Notes: generated from the letters alone by a model not told the origin. Numbered from the stretch's first letter, positions 1 through 11,447 are shown. The stretch: DNA of 64,000 bases from Allium sativum (GCA_030737875.1 CM060915.1:628000786-628064785), one strand, 5' to 3'. Translations and numbers: made by a program.

Positions 1-798
1 GGACCCAAACAAGATCTTATCCGTAGATTCCCACCAACATGTGGGTGATCGACAAGGCCTTCATAAAGAGCTTCGAAAGGAGCCATGCCAATACTAGACT
101 GAAAGCTGTTATTATATGCGAACTCTGCCAATGGAAGATGCTCTTCCCATGTACCTCCAGAATCCAAGATACATAGCCTCAAAAGGTCTTCTAAAATTAC
201 GATTCACCCTCTCGGTCTGGCTGTCGGTCTGAGGATGATATGCGATACTCAAACACAACTGAGTCCCTACCGCCTCTTGCAAACTCTTCCAAAACTCACT
301 AGTGAAGATAGGATCTCGATCGCTCACTATACTGGAAGGTATACCATGTAATCTATTAATCTCTCGAATGTAAACTGAAGCTAGCTATGCAGCAGTCCTC
401 TTACTCCTCACGGGTATAAAATGGGCACTCTTAGTAAGTCTGTCTACCACACCCCAAATTCCCGTATTACCCTCCCTCGATCTCGGTAATCCATCGACAA
501 AACCCATCGAGACACTATCCCACTTCCATAGCGGAACTTCCAATGGGTGAAGCAACCCACCGGGTTTCTTCTGCTCCGCTTTCATTTGCTAGCACACTAA
601 GCATCTAGCGACATACTCGGCCACATCTTTCTTCATATCAGCCCAAAAGAAAACTCGCTTCATGTCTTGGTACATCTTGTCCCTATCGGGATGAATGGTC
701 ATCTTTGACCGATGTGCATCATCGAGTATAGCCTTCCTCAAACCCCTTGTCTTATGGTACACAAAGGCTACCGTCTCTACGCAACCACCCCTTATCAT
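1..798 (-). pseudogene. Integrase of element A, broken
   Basis: Three short reading frames together follow a gypsy integrase. At 589-798 is the HHCC zinc-binding region (DAHRS, then IHPD, then CLVC). At 385-585 the core begins, with KKPGGLLHPL and VDRLTKSAHF. At 112-327 the core continues with [13 protein letters not shown] and [11 protein letters not shown]. Bases 1-190 continue as [13 protein letters not shown] and GMAPFEALY. Of the catalytic D-D-E, the first Asp is replaced by Gly (SMGFVDGLP where family members have MDFV). The second Asp (SDRD) and the Glu (TER) remain. Stops fall after CLVC, after the first core piece, and near the DDE end. The enzyme cannot be functional. Confidence 0.9.
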
Positions 799-932
799 CT
801 AGGGTGTACCTACTCAAATGGCTGGACGACTCCCCCTCCTCATGAGCTTCTCTACTAACTCAACCAACTGTGGGTCGTCCCGCTGTGCTCCGCCAATATG
901 CCCCAAAAGAGTAGGCCTAACCTCCAAGGAGG

Positions 933-1217
933 CTAGCAAACCGGGTACAAAGTCAACGGAAGGTCTAAAGTCAACATCGAAATAAACTCTAAGCTCCGTC
1001 GTTCAACGAACAATGAACTCAAGGACAACCTTTTTCTACTTAAGGCGTCCACCACCACGTTACCCTTGCCATGGGTATACACTATCTCAAACTCATAGGA
1101 TGCTAAGAATCCCATCCACTTTTGCTGTCCTAAGACTATGCGCTCGAAGAGTCTCCAACACTTCCCTAAGATGTAGGGCATGCTCTTCTCCACCAGGATA
1201 TCATCCAAAATCATCAC
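933..1217 (-). pseudogene. RNase H C-terminal remnant of element A
   Basis: The frame contains QQKWMGFLASYEFEIVYTHG followed by KGNVVVDALSRKR, matching the end of the Ty3/gypsy RNase H domain (usual form: RW..L..YDFEI.Y.PGK.N.VADALSRK). The N-terminal part of RNase H, with its first catalytic acidic residues, is not present upstream. Between this piece and integrase (799-932) the sequence is weakly linker-like with no clear motif. Confidence 0.8.
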
Positions 1218-1452
1218 AACTGTTCATCTCTCACGCAGACCACCCTAGTCGAACTCAGCATCCCCCAAATGCAAGCCCCAAAGGCCTAAACCAATATCAG
1301 ACAAACACCCAAGGGATACCTCCTTCGAATTCAGACGACCTACGTGAGATGATACTAGTAAAAACGGCTAAATAATTAAGCCCCTTGTCCAACCCTGGAT
1401 GTCCTCGCCAGTCTCGCTCCAAAACCACCGTTTTTCCCATAACTGGCTTTGC
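1218..1452 (-). other. Unassigned stretch between RT and RNase H remnant
   Basis: The RT thumb/connection and most of RNase H (several hundred bases in intact relatives) should lie here, but there are only about 235 bases with no recognisable motif. This is best read as an internal deletion with a decayed filler. Confidence 0.5.
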
Positions 1453-2090
1453 TCACCCTATTGAGCACATACGAAAACTCATTTCGCTCTTAGAAAAGAC
1501 CAAGATGTCATCCACAAAGACCATCACGAACTTATTTAGGTACTCCTTGAACACCCTTCTCATCAAATCAACAAAGTATGCGGGGGCGTTCGTCAAACCA
1601 AATGGCATCACCAGCCACTCATAAAAACCATCCGGAGTCCTAAAGGCAGTCTTCTCTATACTATCCTCAGCCATTCTCAACTGACGAACCCCGTGGCAAA
1701 GGCCAACTGCGAAAACACTGAGGCGCCAACCAACTGATCAAAGAGATCATCAATCCTCGGCAATGGGTGTCTATTCTTCTTTGTGAGTTTATTTAGTTCT
1801 CTTTAGCCTTCACAAAGTCTGAGGGACCCATCCGCCTTCGTGGCAAAAACTACTGGAGCACCCCACTCCGACATACTTCGTCTTATGAACCCCTTCTCAA
1901 GCAAATCGCCTACTTACTTATGGAGTTCCCTCCTCTCACGAGGAGCCATGTGGCACACTGGCCAAGATACTGGTTTGGCATTGTCTACCAGATATATTCG
2001 GAAGTCAGTCTCCCGCTCCGGAGGTAATCCCTTCACCTCCTCACACACATCCGAGTATTCCCGGACCGCACTAACTGATCGCAAACTCTA
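1453..2090 (-). pseudogene. Reverse transcriptase of element A, frameshifted
   Basis: Read downward from 2090: VREYSDVCEEVKGLPPERE, then HMAPREERREL, then [17 protein letters not shown], then [15 protein letters not shown], then a frameshift, then [27 protein letters not shown] and [12 protein letters not shown]. The catalytic Asp pair (VDD, near 1510) is intact. The segment that normally links the LPRIDDL and KTAF motifs is mutated, with stops. It is unmistakably a Ty3/gypsy RT but not translatable as one frame. Confidence 0.9.
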
Positions 2091-2325
2091 GACCGTCGTG
2101 TCAAGCGATTCTAGATACTTAGCATAACAGATTCCATGGGATTACAAGAGATCTCGAGAGTGTTACCCAAGCGGGTCATAAGCCTAACCTCTCCCTTCAA
2201 AATCAAGAACGGCACCCCTACTGGATAACCAGTCCATGCCCAAAACTAACCCATAGCCCGTGAAGCCCAACAAGCATCACATCTAAACTCAACGCTAAGT
2301 ATAGAAACTTTCAAACCCAAACACA

Positions 2326-2628
2326 TCATGGAGCCCCAATTGGGTTTGAAACAACTAAGGGATCATCTACCAAACTGGTGTCTAAGTGCAGTGACTCAAC
2401 TAACAATGATGAGATAAACGAACTCGATACATCAGAATCAAATAAAGTTTGGATCGGATAATAAAGAAATCCAAATTCCAACCTAGACGGTCTTATCCCT
2501 ACCTGGTACCTTAGCCGTGAGGGAATACAACCACCCTCACCCCTGCCTCTTTGGACAATCCTAATAAGGTGTCCTATTCCTCCAAAAGGATAACTACTCG
2601 CCTTCTTCTTCCCATTCTCCACTCGCAA
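2326..2628 (-). pseudogene. Retroviral-type aspartic protease remnant of element A
   Basis: The motif FDSDVSSSFISSLL matches the gypsy protease active site, usually FDSGA.HSFIS. The active-site Gly of D-S-G is replaced by Asp, so catalysis would be lost. The position just upstream of RT fits the pol order. The stretch 2091-2325 linking it to RT holds no further clear motif. Confidence 0.75.
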
Positions 2629-3005
2629 CCTCCCACCAATGAGGTTTCATCCTTCATTAACCAAACAACTATTTGAGCCTTCCTCCCATCGTCCATCCAA
2701 TAGGTACCTACAAGTCCTCCTCCTTCTTGAACCTACTTCTAATCCAACTAATGTCTAAGTCCCTTGAAGTGGTTTTCCAATCTTATCTATCTTAGAAAGA
2801 TCATCTACACACGGAGGGGAAACTCAAAACGAGAGAGGAAGAGATTCAAACGGAGAATTCGAAAGATAAAGATATGGCTATCGGGGATTATGCTTTTCTT
2901 TCAAAAACTTTTCTCTTAAAAGACATGTTTTTGAAAATACTCCTTTCAAAAATATTCTTAGAAAATAGTTTTTCTAAAAAAAATTATCTGTTCTGGTAAC
3001 CTTAA
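2629..3005 (-). other. Shortened leader of element A, gag missing
   Basis: Only 377 bases separate the protease from the PBS, where gag and a leader normally take well over 1 kb. No zinc knuckle or gag motif is visible. The sequence next to the PBS is A/T-rich. Gag was probably lost by deletion. Confidence 0.6.
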
Positions 3006-3017
3006 GCTCTGATACCA
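3006..3017 (-). promoter_or_regulatory. Primer binding site of element A (initiator Met-tRNA)
   Basis: The plus strand reads GCTCTGATACCA, so the element strand is TGGTATCAGAGC, the usual Met-tRNA PBS of plant retrotransposons. A CG spacer separates it from the LTR end. Confidence 0.95.
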
Positions 3018-3564
3018 CGTGTAACACCCCACACCCGCTAAGGTCACTCACTAAGGGAATGCCTTAGTTTTGGTGGAGTATTTTTAGTGAGTATAGAACA
3101 GAAAAATTACAACAAGACAGATATAAGTAATACTTAAACATTTAAAACATCATTTCATTGCAGTGGAAAGTAAAACATGTTTGGTTACATCACAAAACCA
3201 TAACAAGAGTCAAGTACATAATATCCATCCTGATAAAATAGAAGTACATAATCCCACTACATAGATAATAGCCATAATAGAAAAGATAAACCGAGCTTTA
3301 CTTCTACGGTCCAAGCCCCAAAAGATAGATATAGCGGTCTGATCCAAGCCCACTAGTGCTAGGCCCACTCTGAAAACCTGAGGGTTGGGAAAAAGATAAA
3401 CAACAACGGGGTCAGACATAAGTCTGAGTGAGTCCTATAACCCTAACAATACAATCATTAAAGTAATTAGGGTATGATATAAACAAGGTACGGTACCTCT
3501 GGGGATAATGACTACACCAAGTAGCCAACTAAACACAGGATGTACTAAGATAACCGAAAAGACG

Positions 3565-3680
3565 CATTTATCCACCCAAGGATAATTACTAGATTACACC
3601 ACCCCAGACTTATCCACCCAAGGGTAATTCCTACACTGCACCACACCAGTTCTACCCACCAAGAGTAATTCCTACTTAAA
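3565..3680. repeat. About 42-bp repeat, three decayed copies, LTR A
   Basis: Three units carry the core ATCCACCCAAGG.TAATT.CTA at about 3569, 3612 and 3651, the last being the most divergent. Confidence 0.65.
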
Positions 3681-4099
3681 GGTTGATCCCACTAAATGTA
3701 CTTAGTAATTTTTACCCAGTAGTTTCGTGTACCCCTAGCTAACTACATATGTGTACCCACTACTCCCAAGCGATCGGCTCCCTTACGTAGATACCCGTGC
3801 TGGTCCCACAATGGGGTGTATCATTCCCCAAAGTGGCAACCTGATAATATCAACGGTGCACGGCTTTATACCTACACGATGCAACAACGACTTACTAACC
3901 AGCCCGGGTCCACACACGCATATGAAACCCGTTGGTCCTACGTTGCCACCGCTAACCCGTTTTGGCCTCTTATAGTCAAGCCCAATATGCGTGTCCCGTC
4001 ACTCGACTTGAGTCGAGCCCACTAAGATACGTTTGGGATATTGGTTGAAATGGGCCCCCCACAAGCTACTACTTAAGCTTGCTACTTTTATCTAGTGCA

Positions 4100-4390
4100 T
4101 CCCACTTAACCCCTTTTATAATCATGCCCACCTACATGTTAAGATTTGGTTAAGTCATCTAATCATATTTCAATTGCCACTTAAGGCACCCACTAGATTT
4201 CCACATGCCACCCAAAGCACTTACTTAACCCTTTACCCATGTTTAATTACATGTTCCACTTTGGTTAAGTATTCTAATCGTATTTTCTATTGCCACCCAA
4301 GGCAACCCACTAGTTCCCTCATGCCACCCAAGGCACCCACTTAACCCCTCATGTCCATCTACATGCTAATATGGTTAAGTGTTTCTTAAT
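4100..4390. repeat. About 120-bp repeats in LTR A
   Basis: Repeated units share GGTTAAGT followed by CTAATC.TATTT, TTGCCAC..AAGGCA and CCCACTTAACCC. There are about two and a half diverged copies. Confidence 0.6.
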
Positions 4391-4410
4391 TAATTAAGAC
4401 CGTGATCCTC

Positions 4411-4640
4411 ATAAAGACCTCTCACATTAGACTATCTTTTATGACCGCTGGTTAAGCCGGTTGGGTCCGGGCAGCCTTATGTCATAACCGAGTCTAACCT
4501 CGTGTCTTTACATTAATCACGGATTTAGTTTGTGCCTAAGACCTCTCACATTGGGCTAACATTTGTAGCAACTGGTTAAGCCGGTTGGGTCCGGGCAGTT
4601 TTACGCTACAACTGAGTCCAACCTCGTGTCTTAGTCGATT
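4411..4640. repeat. About 124-bp duplication in LTR A
   Basis: The core GGTTAAGCCGGTTGGGTCCG occurs at about 4450 and 4574, each flanked by AAGACCTCTCACATT upstream and ACCTCGTGTCTT downstream. Confidence 0.75.
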
Positions 4641-4711
4641 AATTACACCTAATTAATCACCCTCATAATTTATATTAATTATCCCTAATTAATTAATCAT
4701 GTTTTCAAGAA

Positions 4712-4875
4712 TATGGGTAGACCTAACTCAATAGGTAAATTCCCAACTCCATAATATGGGTAGACCTAACTTAATAGGTAAATTCCCAACTCCATAGTTT
4801 GGGTAGACCTAACTCAATAGGTAAATTCCCAACTCCATAATATGGGTAGACCTAACTTAATAGGTAAATTCCCAA
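4712..4875. repeat. 43-bp tandem repeat, four copies, LTR A
   Basis: Units starting TATGGGTAGACCTAAC begin at 4712, 4755, 4798 and 4841, an exact 43-bp period. They alternate CTCAATAGG and CTTAATAGG, as if a two-unit block had been duplicated. Confidence 0.92.
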
Positions 4876-5122
4876 TTATGTCCATTTAATTTATGTTATG
4901 CTTAAGCATATCCATTTCACATCACTTTATTAACATGCATATTAACCCCATCGTTCCCCACGTAATTCGTCTCATAACATGGCATAATAAAGGGAAGATT
5001 CATCACAAATGTCATGGGTTTAACCAACATAGCATATAACTTTATCATGGGTTCAAAAGGTGTCAACTTGCATATATGAACATACATTAAACCCAACTTA
5101 GCATATAACCCAAACTTGCATC

Positions 5123-5430
5123 ATGCATGTCATAAAAAGAGACAAACTTGCATATGAACTTGCACATAAACTTGCATATGAACTTGCGCATAAACTTGCA
5201 TATGAACTTGCACATAAACTTGCATATGAACTTGCACAACATGTCATACATAGAGGCATACTCGCATATGTTATGCATATCATAAAAAGAGACAAACTTG
5301 CATATGAACTTGCATCATAACTTTGCATATGAACTTGTATCATAACTTTGCATATGAACTTGTATCATAACTTTGCATATGAACTTGTATCATAACTTTG
5401 CATATGAACTTGCATCATAACTTTGCATAA
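5123..5430. repeat. Tandem repeat of CTTGCATATGAA type, LTR A
   Basis: The first half repeats CTTGCATATGAACTTGCACA-like units of about 24 bp. The second half repeats AACTTGTATCATAACTTTGC-like units of about 26 bp. Short open frames across it are by-products of the period. Confidence 0.88.
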
Positions 5431-5577
5431 AACCAAACACTTAGCATGCATAAAACCAAATACTTAGCATGCACAAAACCACATACTTAGCATGCATAAA
5501 ACCAAATACTTAGCATGCATAAAACCAAATACTTAGCATGCATAAAACCAAATACTTAGCATGCATAAAACCCCATG
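5427..5577. repeat. 23-bp tandem repeat, about six copies, LTR A
   Basis: The unit is CATAAAACCAAATACTTAG followed by CATG, repeated head to tail with few changes. Every copy keeps the palindrome CATGCA/TGCATG at its junction. Confidence 0.9.
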
Positions 5578-6105
5578 CATAACTTGCATATCATATTACA
5601 TATAACTTGCATATACTCTCTCATATAGTTTGCATAACATGTTACATATGCATAAATGTTCAACATAGTGTTTTGCATCATAAAACATGGCATTAAACTT
5701 GCATGTAGCATAAAACTTGCCAAACACATAACATACAATATACTAAACTTGCATAAACATATTTATCCACAAACATAGCCATGTCTTATCATATCCTACC
5801 ATAATCAATTTAACAATTGATTATTAAAGCTATAGGAACTCACCACTAAGCTCCCATAAGCAAACCCTTGCCACAAATTACCCAAAACTCTAGCCTTAAA
5901 CATAAAGCTTGCAACTTGATGATGAATGCAAGCTAATGACCACTCACACAACTCAAAGATGCTTGTATGAACATGAAAGCCTTCATAGAAATAGTTTAGA
6001 AATAGGATGGAGGCTAGGGTTTTAAGTGGAGGCCATGATCATAGAAAATTTTGGCATAGTTTAGTTAGGAGATAGGATTATGATCATTTAGGGCTAGCTT
6101 AGGGT

Positions 6106-6116
6106 CTTATTTATAG
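6106..6116 (-). promoter_or_regulatory. TATA box of LTR A
   Basis: The element strand reads CTATAAATAAG, a canonical plant TATA box, about 480 bp inside the LTR. Transcription would start near 6075 on the minus strand. Confidence 0.7.
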
Positions 6117-6243
6117 GATTAGGCAAGTGTTTTAGGCCTTTAGATTAACCCTAGGTTAGATTAGGACCATCAGATCTCGGAAGCTTCCAGAACGCAGCCC
6201 AAACCAGCCAGAAAAACCAGACCTGGTGCACCCAGGCCAACTG

Positions 6244-6310
6244 GTCGACACCCCGTGTCGACAGGCAAGTCGACAGGGCAGTCGACTCCCCTGTCGACAG
6301 CCCTGTCGAC
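6244..6310. promoter_or_regulatory. Array of six GTCGAC palindromes at 12-13 bp spacing
   Basis: GTCGAC begins at 6244, 6257, 6269, 6281, 6293 and 6305. The array lies in U3 of LTR A, 130-200 bp upstream of the TATA box on the element strand. Regular phasing of a palindrome in a promoter suggests a protein-binding array; a plain 12-bp minisatellite is the alternative. Confidence 0.6.
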
Positions 6311-7240
6311 ATGGCTAGGGCGGGAAGTTTCCTGCCTGGCCCCCCCGCTGGCTTTATCTTTCGAAATCTGATTTTGAATTTTTAAATCTGTTTTTATCTT
6401 AAATTTTCTGCCAACTTCATTGGGACATAACCGGGCCATACAGACTCCGATTCTCGGAAACTCGGACTCTATTTCGTGTATTTTTCCGAGACGAACGCAA
6501 TGACGCAGCCCGTTTCCCCTAATTCCCACATCTGAGATTATTTATTCTGTAATTAGTGAATTTTAGCATTAACCGAAATTCGGGGTGTTACATATTCACT
6601 TTGAATGCAACATCGTCATACCCGCCAAATCTCAAATTGATTTCCCCAGAAATACCATGGTTATACAGCTAAGAGAAACGAATTCCTTCGCCACCAAACG
6701 TAAACACGTTTAAAGAGATCAACTTACGCGATCTATTAAATATACTCTGTCATACATTCTTCCATACAGATTGTCCTAGGACTGGACAATCCGAAGGCAC
6801 TATTCTGTAAATCCATCTTAGGCAATTTCTATCTAGGATTGCTAGAAAAACCCTTGCATAAACTCTGTCTTCAATTATCATCATCATATTTGATTCACAA
6901 CGTAAATGCCCATACGGAGTAGTTTTCAGATAATAAATCTGATTCCGGTCTCTCCGTAATGGCGACGGAAAAATGGTCAAAACTTTGATAGTTGGTTATT
7001 TAAATATTAAGAAAAACATCCATACATTCAACGATCTTATTTCCAAATGGAAATTTTATCGATCAATCATCAATCAACATTTTCCCTTTTAAATTAATTT
7101 ATCATTAATTTATTCATTTCCTCACTTCCATGTATTCGTGAATTCTTATTTTCTAAGTTTAGAAAATATATGTTATTAATATTGGAAAACATTTTCATTT
7201 CTTATTCATGCATCATTATCCTTCCCCATTCATCAGTCCC

Positions 7241-7318
7241 TAACTGTAAACTAGTAAGAGAACAATTCCCTGAATATCAACCCCGAAGGCTGAAACCAAC
7301 TTCAGATCGATACCCAGA
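7241..7318 (-). other. 75-bp motif shared with family B, copy in LTR D
   Basis: The minus strand reads CTGGGTATCGATCTGA, then TTGGTTTCAGCCTTCGGGG, then TTCTCTTACTAGTTTAC. It aligns almost without gaps to 32461-32535 and 61106-61180 in element 0, at roughly 80-85% identity by eye, while the surroundings do not align. Confidence 0.75.
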
Positions 7319-7629
7319 AAGCTATTCAACATAACTAATCTCCAGTCAGTTTCTAATTTCCTTAACTTCGTTTCTTATCTTCTTATCGAATTATTGCTTA
7401 TGCAACTCTTGGATTCAGTTCATGAATCCAATTCTTTTATGAAAAACATTGGTTATAACGATAACATTATAATCCCTACTTTCGAAATAATTAACTTTAA
7501 ATAAAACTTTTATACCTTAATTTAAATAAAGAAATAAATGATATATTAAATAAATAGATCTTGATTTAAAAACCGGAAAGTAAATAGTATTTTCCTATAT
7601 TCGATATAGTCGAATCCCAATGAATAATT

Positions 7630-8290
7630 CTCTCTCAAATAATCTCTATTCAACAATCTCTCTTTCGAATAAACTATATTCGATAACTCTCTTTCGAATA
7701 AACTATATTCGATAATCTCTCTTCGAATAACTTATGTTTGATTAACTCTCTTTCGAATAACTATATTTCGAATAACTATATTTCGAATAACTGTATTTCG
7801 AATAACTCTATTTTGAATAACTATATTTCGAATAACTCTATTTCGAATAACTATATTTCGAATAACTCTATTTCGAATAACTATATCTCGAATAACTATA
7901 TTTCAAATAACTCTATTTCGAATAACTATATTTTGAATAACTCTATTTCGAATAACTATATTTCGAATAACTCTATTTCGAATAACTATTTTTCGAATAA
8001 CTTTATTTCAAATAACTATATTTGACAACTCTATTTTGAATAACTATATTTGATAACTCTACTTTGAGTGACTATATTTCGAATAACTCTATTTCGAATA
8101 AATATGTTTCGAATAACTCTATTTCGAATAACTATGTTGCGAATAACTCTATTTCAAATAACTATATTCCGAATAACTATATTTCAAATAACTCTATTCG
8201 AATAATTTATGTTCAATTAACTCTTTCCAAATAATTTATGTTCTTTTAACTCTTTTCGAATAATTTATATTCGATTATAAAATATCGATT
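7630..8290. repeat. 15-bp minisatellite, about 40 copies, in LTR D
   Basis: The unit is TTTCGAATAACTATA, often alternating with TTTCGAATAACTCTA, so a 30-bp higher-order period is visible. The edges are degraded. Because the unit is five codons long, it creates an open frame of repeated ISNNY/ISNNS that should not be read as a gene. Confidence 0.95.
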
Positions 8291-9445
8291 CAAACTGAAT
8301 ATTAATTATCTTGTCAAATCCTGATTTATTCAATATATAATTAGTTTAAATAAATTATTTTATAACATTTAGTCTATTCAAATTCTAATTACAAATCTTT
8401 ATAGATTTTATTTTAATTCAATTCATATTTCAAACATCAAAATAAATTCCATCCTTTTCTTTTTAAAACAACTCCCAATTTCCCATTTTATTTTCACTAC
8501 TGAATTTACAATCCAAATTATCTACTGATAATTATTTTTAATTTATTTATAAACATTGTTTATAAATCACACTACTTGTTTTTATTATTAAACAAGTTAT
8601 TTATTTCTAACCATTCGAAATTTCATTTCTATTTTAAAAATAGATTTCCCCCTTTTCAAATTCATATTCCATCCTTTATAATTCCCTTTATAAATGTTAC
8701 GTCCACATTCAATTCCAAATATTGGTGTTAAAACCGATTTTTACTTCTCCATATAAACTCAAACACATATATATATATATATTCCATTTAACAAATGATA
8801 AATATTTTATTTTATTTACAAAACATTATTTATAAATTAATCTTCTCAATTGATCTGTTAAAACAGATTTCTATTTACAATCTACTTTAAATCCATCTTC
8901 TCGTAATATTTTTATATCTTGCCAGTTTCATTTTATAATTCTTTTATTTCCGAAATAATTTCTTTTACAATTCTATTTATTTCCCAAATAATTCCTTTTA
9001 AAATTCTATTTATTTTATATAAATATTCTTATTTCAATACACTTTGAAAATTCCCTTTATACATTCCAGTATCACATATGGTATTTAAAATACCAATTGA
9101 AAACACCAGTGTCGTCCAACCACATCATGATCAATCATAGACTATATATAACACAACATATATCAAAGTATATGAGAAACAGTAATATAAATGTTGAGGA
9201 ATCCAGTTGGATTCGTCCAACCTGTTTCCCTGCATCCACAGATGTTAAACATAAATAACATCAATTTCATTTCAATATGAAATATTCTGATAAACATAAT
9301 CAATGTTTAATTAACGATATATATATATATATATATATCGTTACCTATATTCTCAACCAATTAATTAGCAGTTCATCCAAACAGTCAACACACAACAATC
9401 AACCAATATTTAATACGTTATAAAAATATAAACTGGGTAGAGTTA

Positions 9446-9460
9446 GTGAGATTTACTCAC
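9446..9460. other. GTGAG-N5-CTCAC hairpin in LTR D
   Basis: The plus strand reads GTGAGATTTACTCAC. The same 5-bp stem with 5-nt loop occurs in LTRs of families B and C. Confidence 0.6.
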
Positions 9461-10370
9461 ATTAGACGTTTATTGTTAAATAACCATAAACTGTCTTTGA
9501 TTCAGATCAAACAATTTATTTCGCTATAAATTGAAAAGAGCTCCAATTCACTCCCAGTCAGTTCCATTGTGTAGCTCTCATCTATACGATCCCAACATGA
9601 GCTGTTTCGTGAGATTCTGACATCGTATGGTTAAGTTATTAATTATAGAAGTTTATATATACTATTTACATTAAAATAAACTAAAATTTACTTTGTTTTA
9701 TTTTATTGGCCTTACCCCTTTTTACATGGGCCATCCCCCTTTGTGAAAACTCACCCGAATACCTTTTTTCCTCCTCACCAGTATATCGCGAGCTCCCTGT
9801 TCTCCAAATCATAACCGTCGAACACAGCCTCTCTTCACTCCCTCGTCTCTCCACTTTAAATCATCAAACCACCACCATCATCCTTCACTTCGAGCACTGA
9901 TCACTTCCATTACCATTTGGCAAAGCTCGACGCTTTATGTCTCCATTGCATGGCATAGTTGTTTCATGCTTTATAGGAAATCGCACCATAATATTTTGCC
10001 TCAAATCACCAAAAACTACCACAAGCTGCTAACTCACTCACTGATCCCAAAAACAACACTCAAATCAATAATCAAGGCTTCAAAAATCTAAAACCACAAA
10101 CCCTAGGCTAACGAGATAAACGCTGGACAAATTGAGCGAACCAATTATGATGTCGAGTTTAGCAAAAGTTATAACATATCATAGAGAATCTCTCCGGCAT
10201 CTTCAATATATATATATGCATAAATATGTGCATATATATAACAATTCATAGATTTCTATTTGATTTTTCTAGGAATTTATTCGCTCGTGGTTTGGTTGAG
10301 GGAGAGAAATATTGGCTGCTGGAAACATTTGACCAGAAGAAAATGAAATTAGGTTTTAGAAGGATTATAA

Positions 10371-10382
10371 GGGTATTTATAG
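10371..10382 (-). promoter_or_regulatory. TATA box of LTR D
   Basis: The minus strand reads CTATAAATACCC, followed downstream by a pyrimidine-rich leader with AAACCTAATTTC. It lies 1065 bp inside the LTR, giving the U3 length, and supports the minus-strand orientation. Confidence 0.75.
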
Positions 10383-11447
10383 AGAAGCTTAAATATTTTT
10401 ATATTGATTATTATATAAATTTTTAATCCAACATTGTCTATATTTGTGGTTAAAAATTCCTAGGATCACATATAGTATTCAAATTCGATAAAAAACATGC
10501 AGCTAAAATTCGACATTGGGACCCAATGAAACTTGTGTTATTGAATTCCGAGTCCGTTTGCTCACACATCGTATTTTTATAGTCAAATTATTGACTGTTT
10601 TTCACATTAAAATCCCGTACGGCCACATACTAAACTCCAAAAATCATGAAAACTGAAATCTAACAATAATTTAATATTCCAGATCCAACAAAATGAATTT
10701 CGCCGAAAACGGAGATCGTTTGTAAAAACGGCTATTTTCTAAGGCCTAAATAAACCAATTAAATATTAATATATTTAAAAACAATTTAATTTAATATTAA
10801 TAATTTAATATTATCATATATATTCACATAGAATACAATACAACTATAAAATAAACACATTAGGATTTATAACTCGATATTCTCAAATGCAAGTCGATAC
10901 GCCATTTATGTTAAAAATCCATTTATAATATAAATAAATCATTATAAATTATAAACGAATTCCATAGCGACTTTTTGAAAATTTGATTTGGACACAGCTC
11001 ACAATCTACACTACGAAATCTTGATTTTTCCCTTCTATTAGAAAAATATACTTCACCAACTCCAAACATTTCTTATTTCACAGAAATCCGACTTAAAACG
11101 GATCCTGTATATTCGTTTAAAGTTCAAATCGCCAAATTACGAACTGCCACGCAATTTCGAGCTCGATTATAGTTTTAATATAAATTATAAGTTCAACTGA
11201 CATTTATAAATAAATTCGTTAATATAATTCAATTTTAAACTGAATTATATATTTTAAATTGTCTAATTCACATAATATTGTCAATTCCACTATTTCCAAA
11301 TATTTCGAAATTAAATATATTATTCTATTATTTACACTAATTAAATATTCAATATTATCTAGTTAAACAATCATTTTAAATATCTAAATCATTATTTAAA
11401 TAATTAAATAAATTAATTATTATACCATAAAAATACGGGACGTTACA

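Larger units (their letters stand above)
1..6592 (-). mobile_element. Ty3/gypsy LTR retrotransposon A, 5' part, decayed
   Basis: Read on the minus strand, the order is 5' LTR (6592 to 3020), a 2-nt spacer, PBS, leader, protease, RT, RNase H remnant and integrase, and the element leaves the window at base 1. The PR-RT-RH-IN order is that of Ty3/gypsy. The Met-tRNA PBS and LTR ends TGTAACACCCC...GGGGTGTTACA are typical of plant chromoviruses of the Tekay type; the clade is an inference, since no chromodomain is visible. Many stops and frameshifts and the lack of gag show that it is dead. It sits in LTR D: the flank at 6593-6597 (TATTC) should be repeated beyond its other LTR, outside the window. 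Confidence 0.9.
3020..6592 (-). repeat. 5' LTR of element A (3573 bp)
   Basis: On the element strand the LTR runs from TGTAACACCCC at 6592 down to GGGGTGTTACA at 3020, giving TG...CA ends with an 11-bp terminal inverted repeat. The PBS follows directly. It contains several internal tandem repeat blocks, listed separately, and no gene. The TATA box near 6110 places U3 at about 6592-6080, leaving a very long R-U5. Confidence 0.92.
6593..11447 (-). repeat. LTR of family D, split by element A
   Basis: The high-coordinate end is the LTR start on the minus strand: TGTAACGTCCCG at 11447, next to interrupted gypsy coding sequence. No polypurine tract follows at 11448, so this is a solo LTR or a 5' LTR. 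The low-coordinate end is cut by element A at 6592/6593, so the LTR exceeds 4.85 kb. Inside are a TATA box, a 15-bp minisatellite, a GTGAG/CTCAC hairpin, TA microsatellites (near 8770 and 9320) and a 75-bp motif shared with element 0. No gene was recognised in it. Confidence 0.75.

Noticed and set aside
7738..8025. Open frame of repeated ISNNY/ISNNS
   Set aside because: A by-product of the 15-bp minisatellite; it lies on the antisense strand of LTR D.
9706..9900. Plus-strand CT-rich frame resembling a gene start
   Set aside because: LTR D is minus-strand by its TATA box and terminus; the frame has no recognisable domain.
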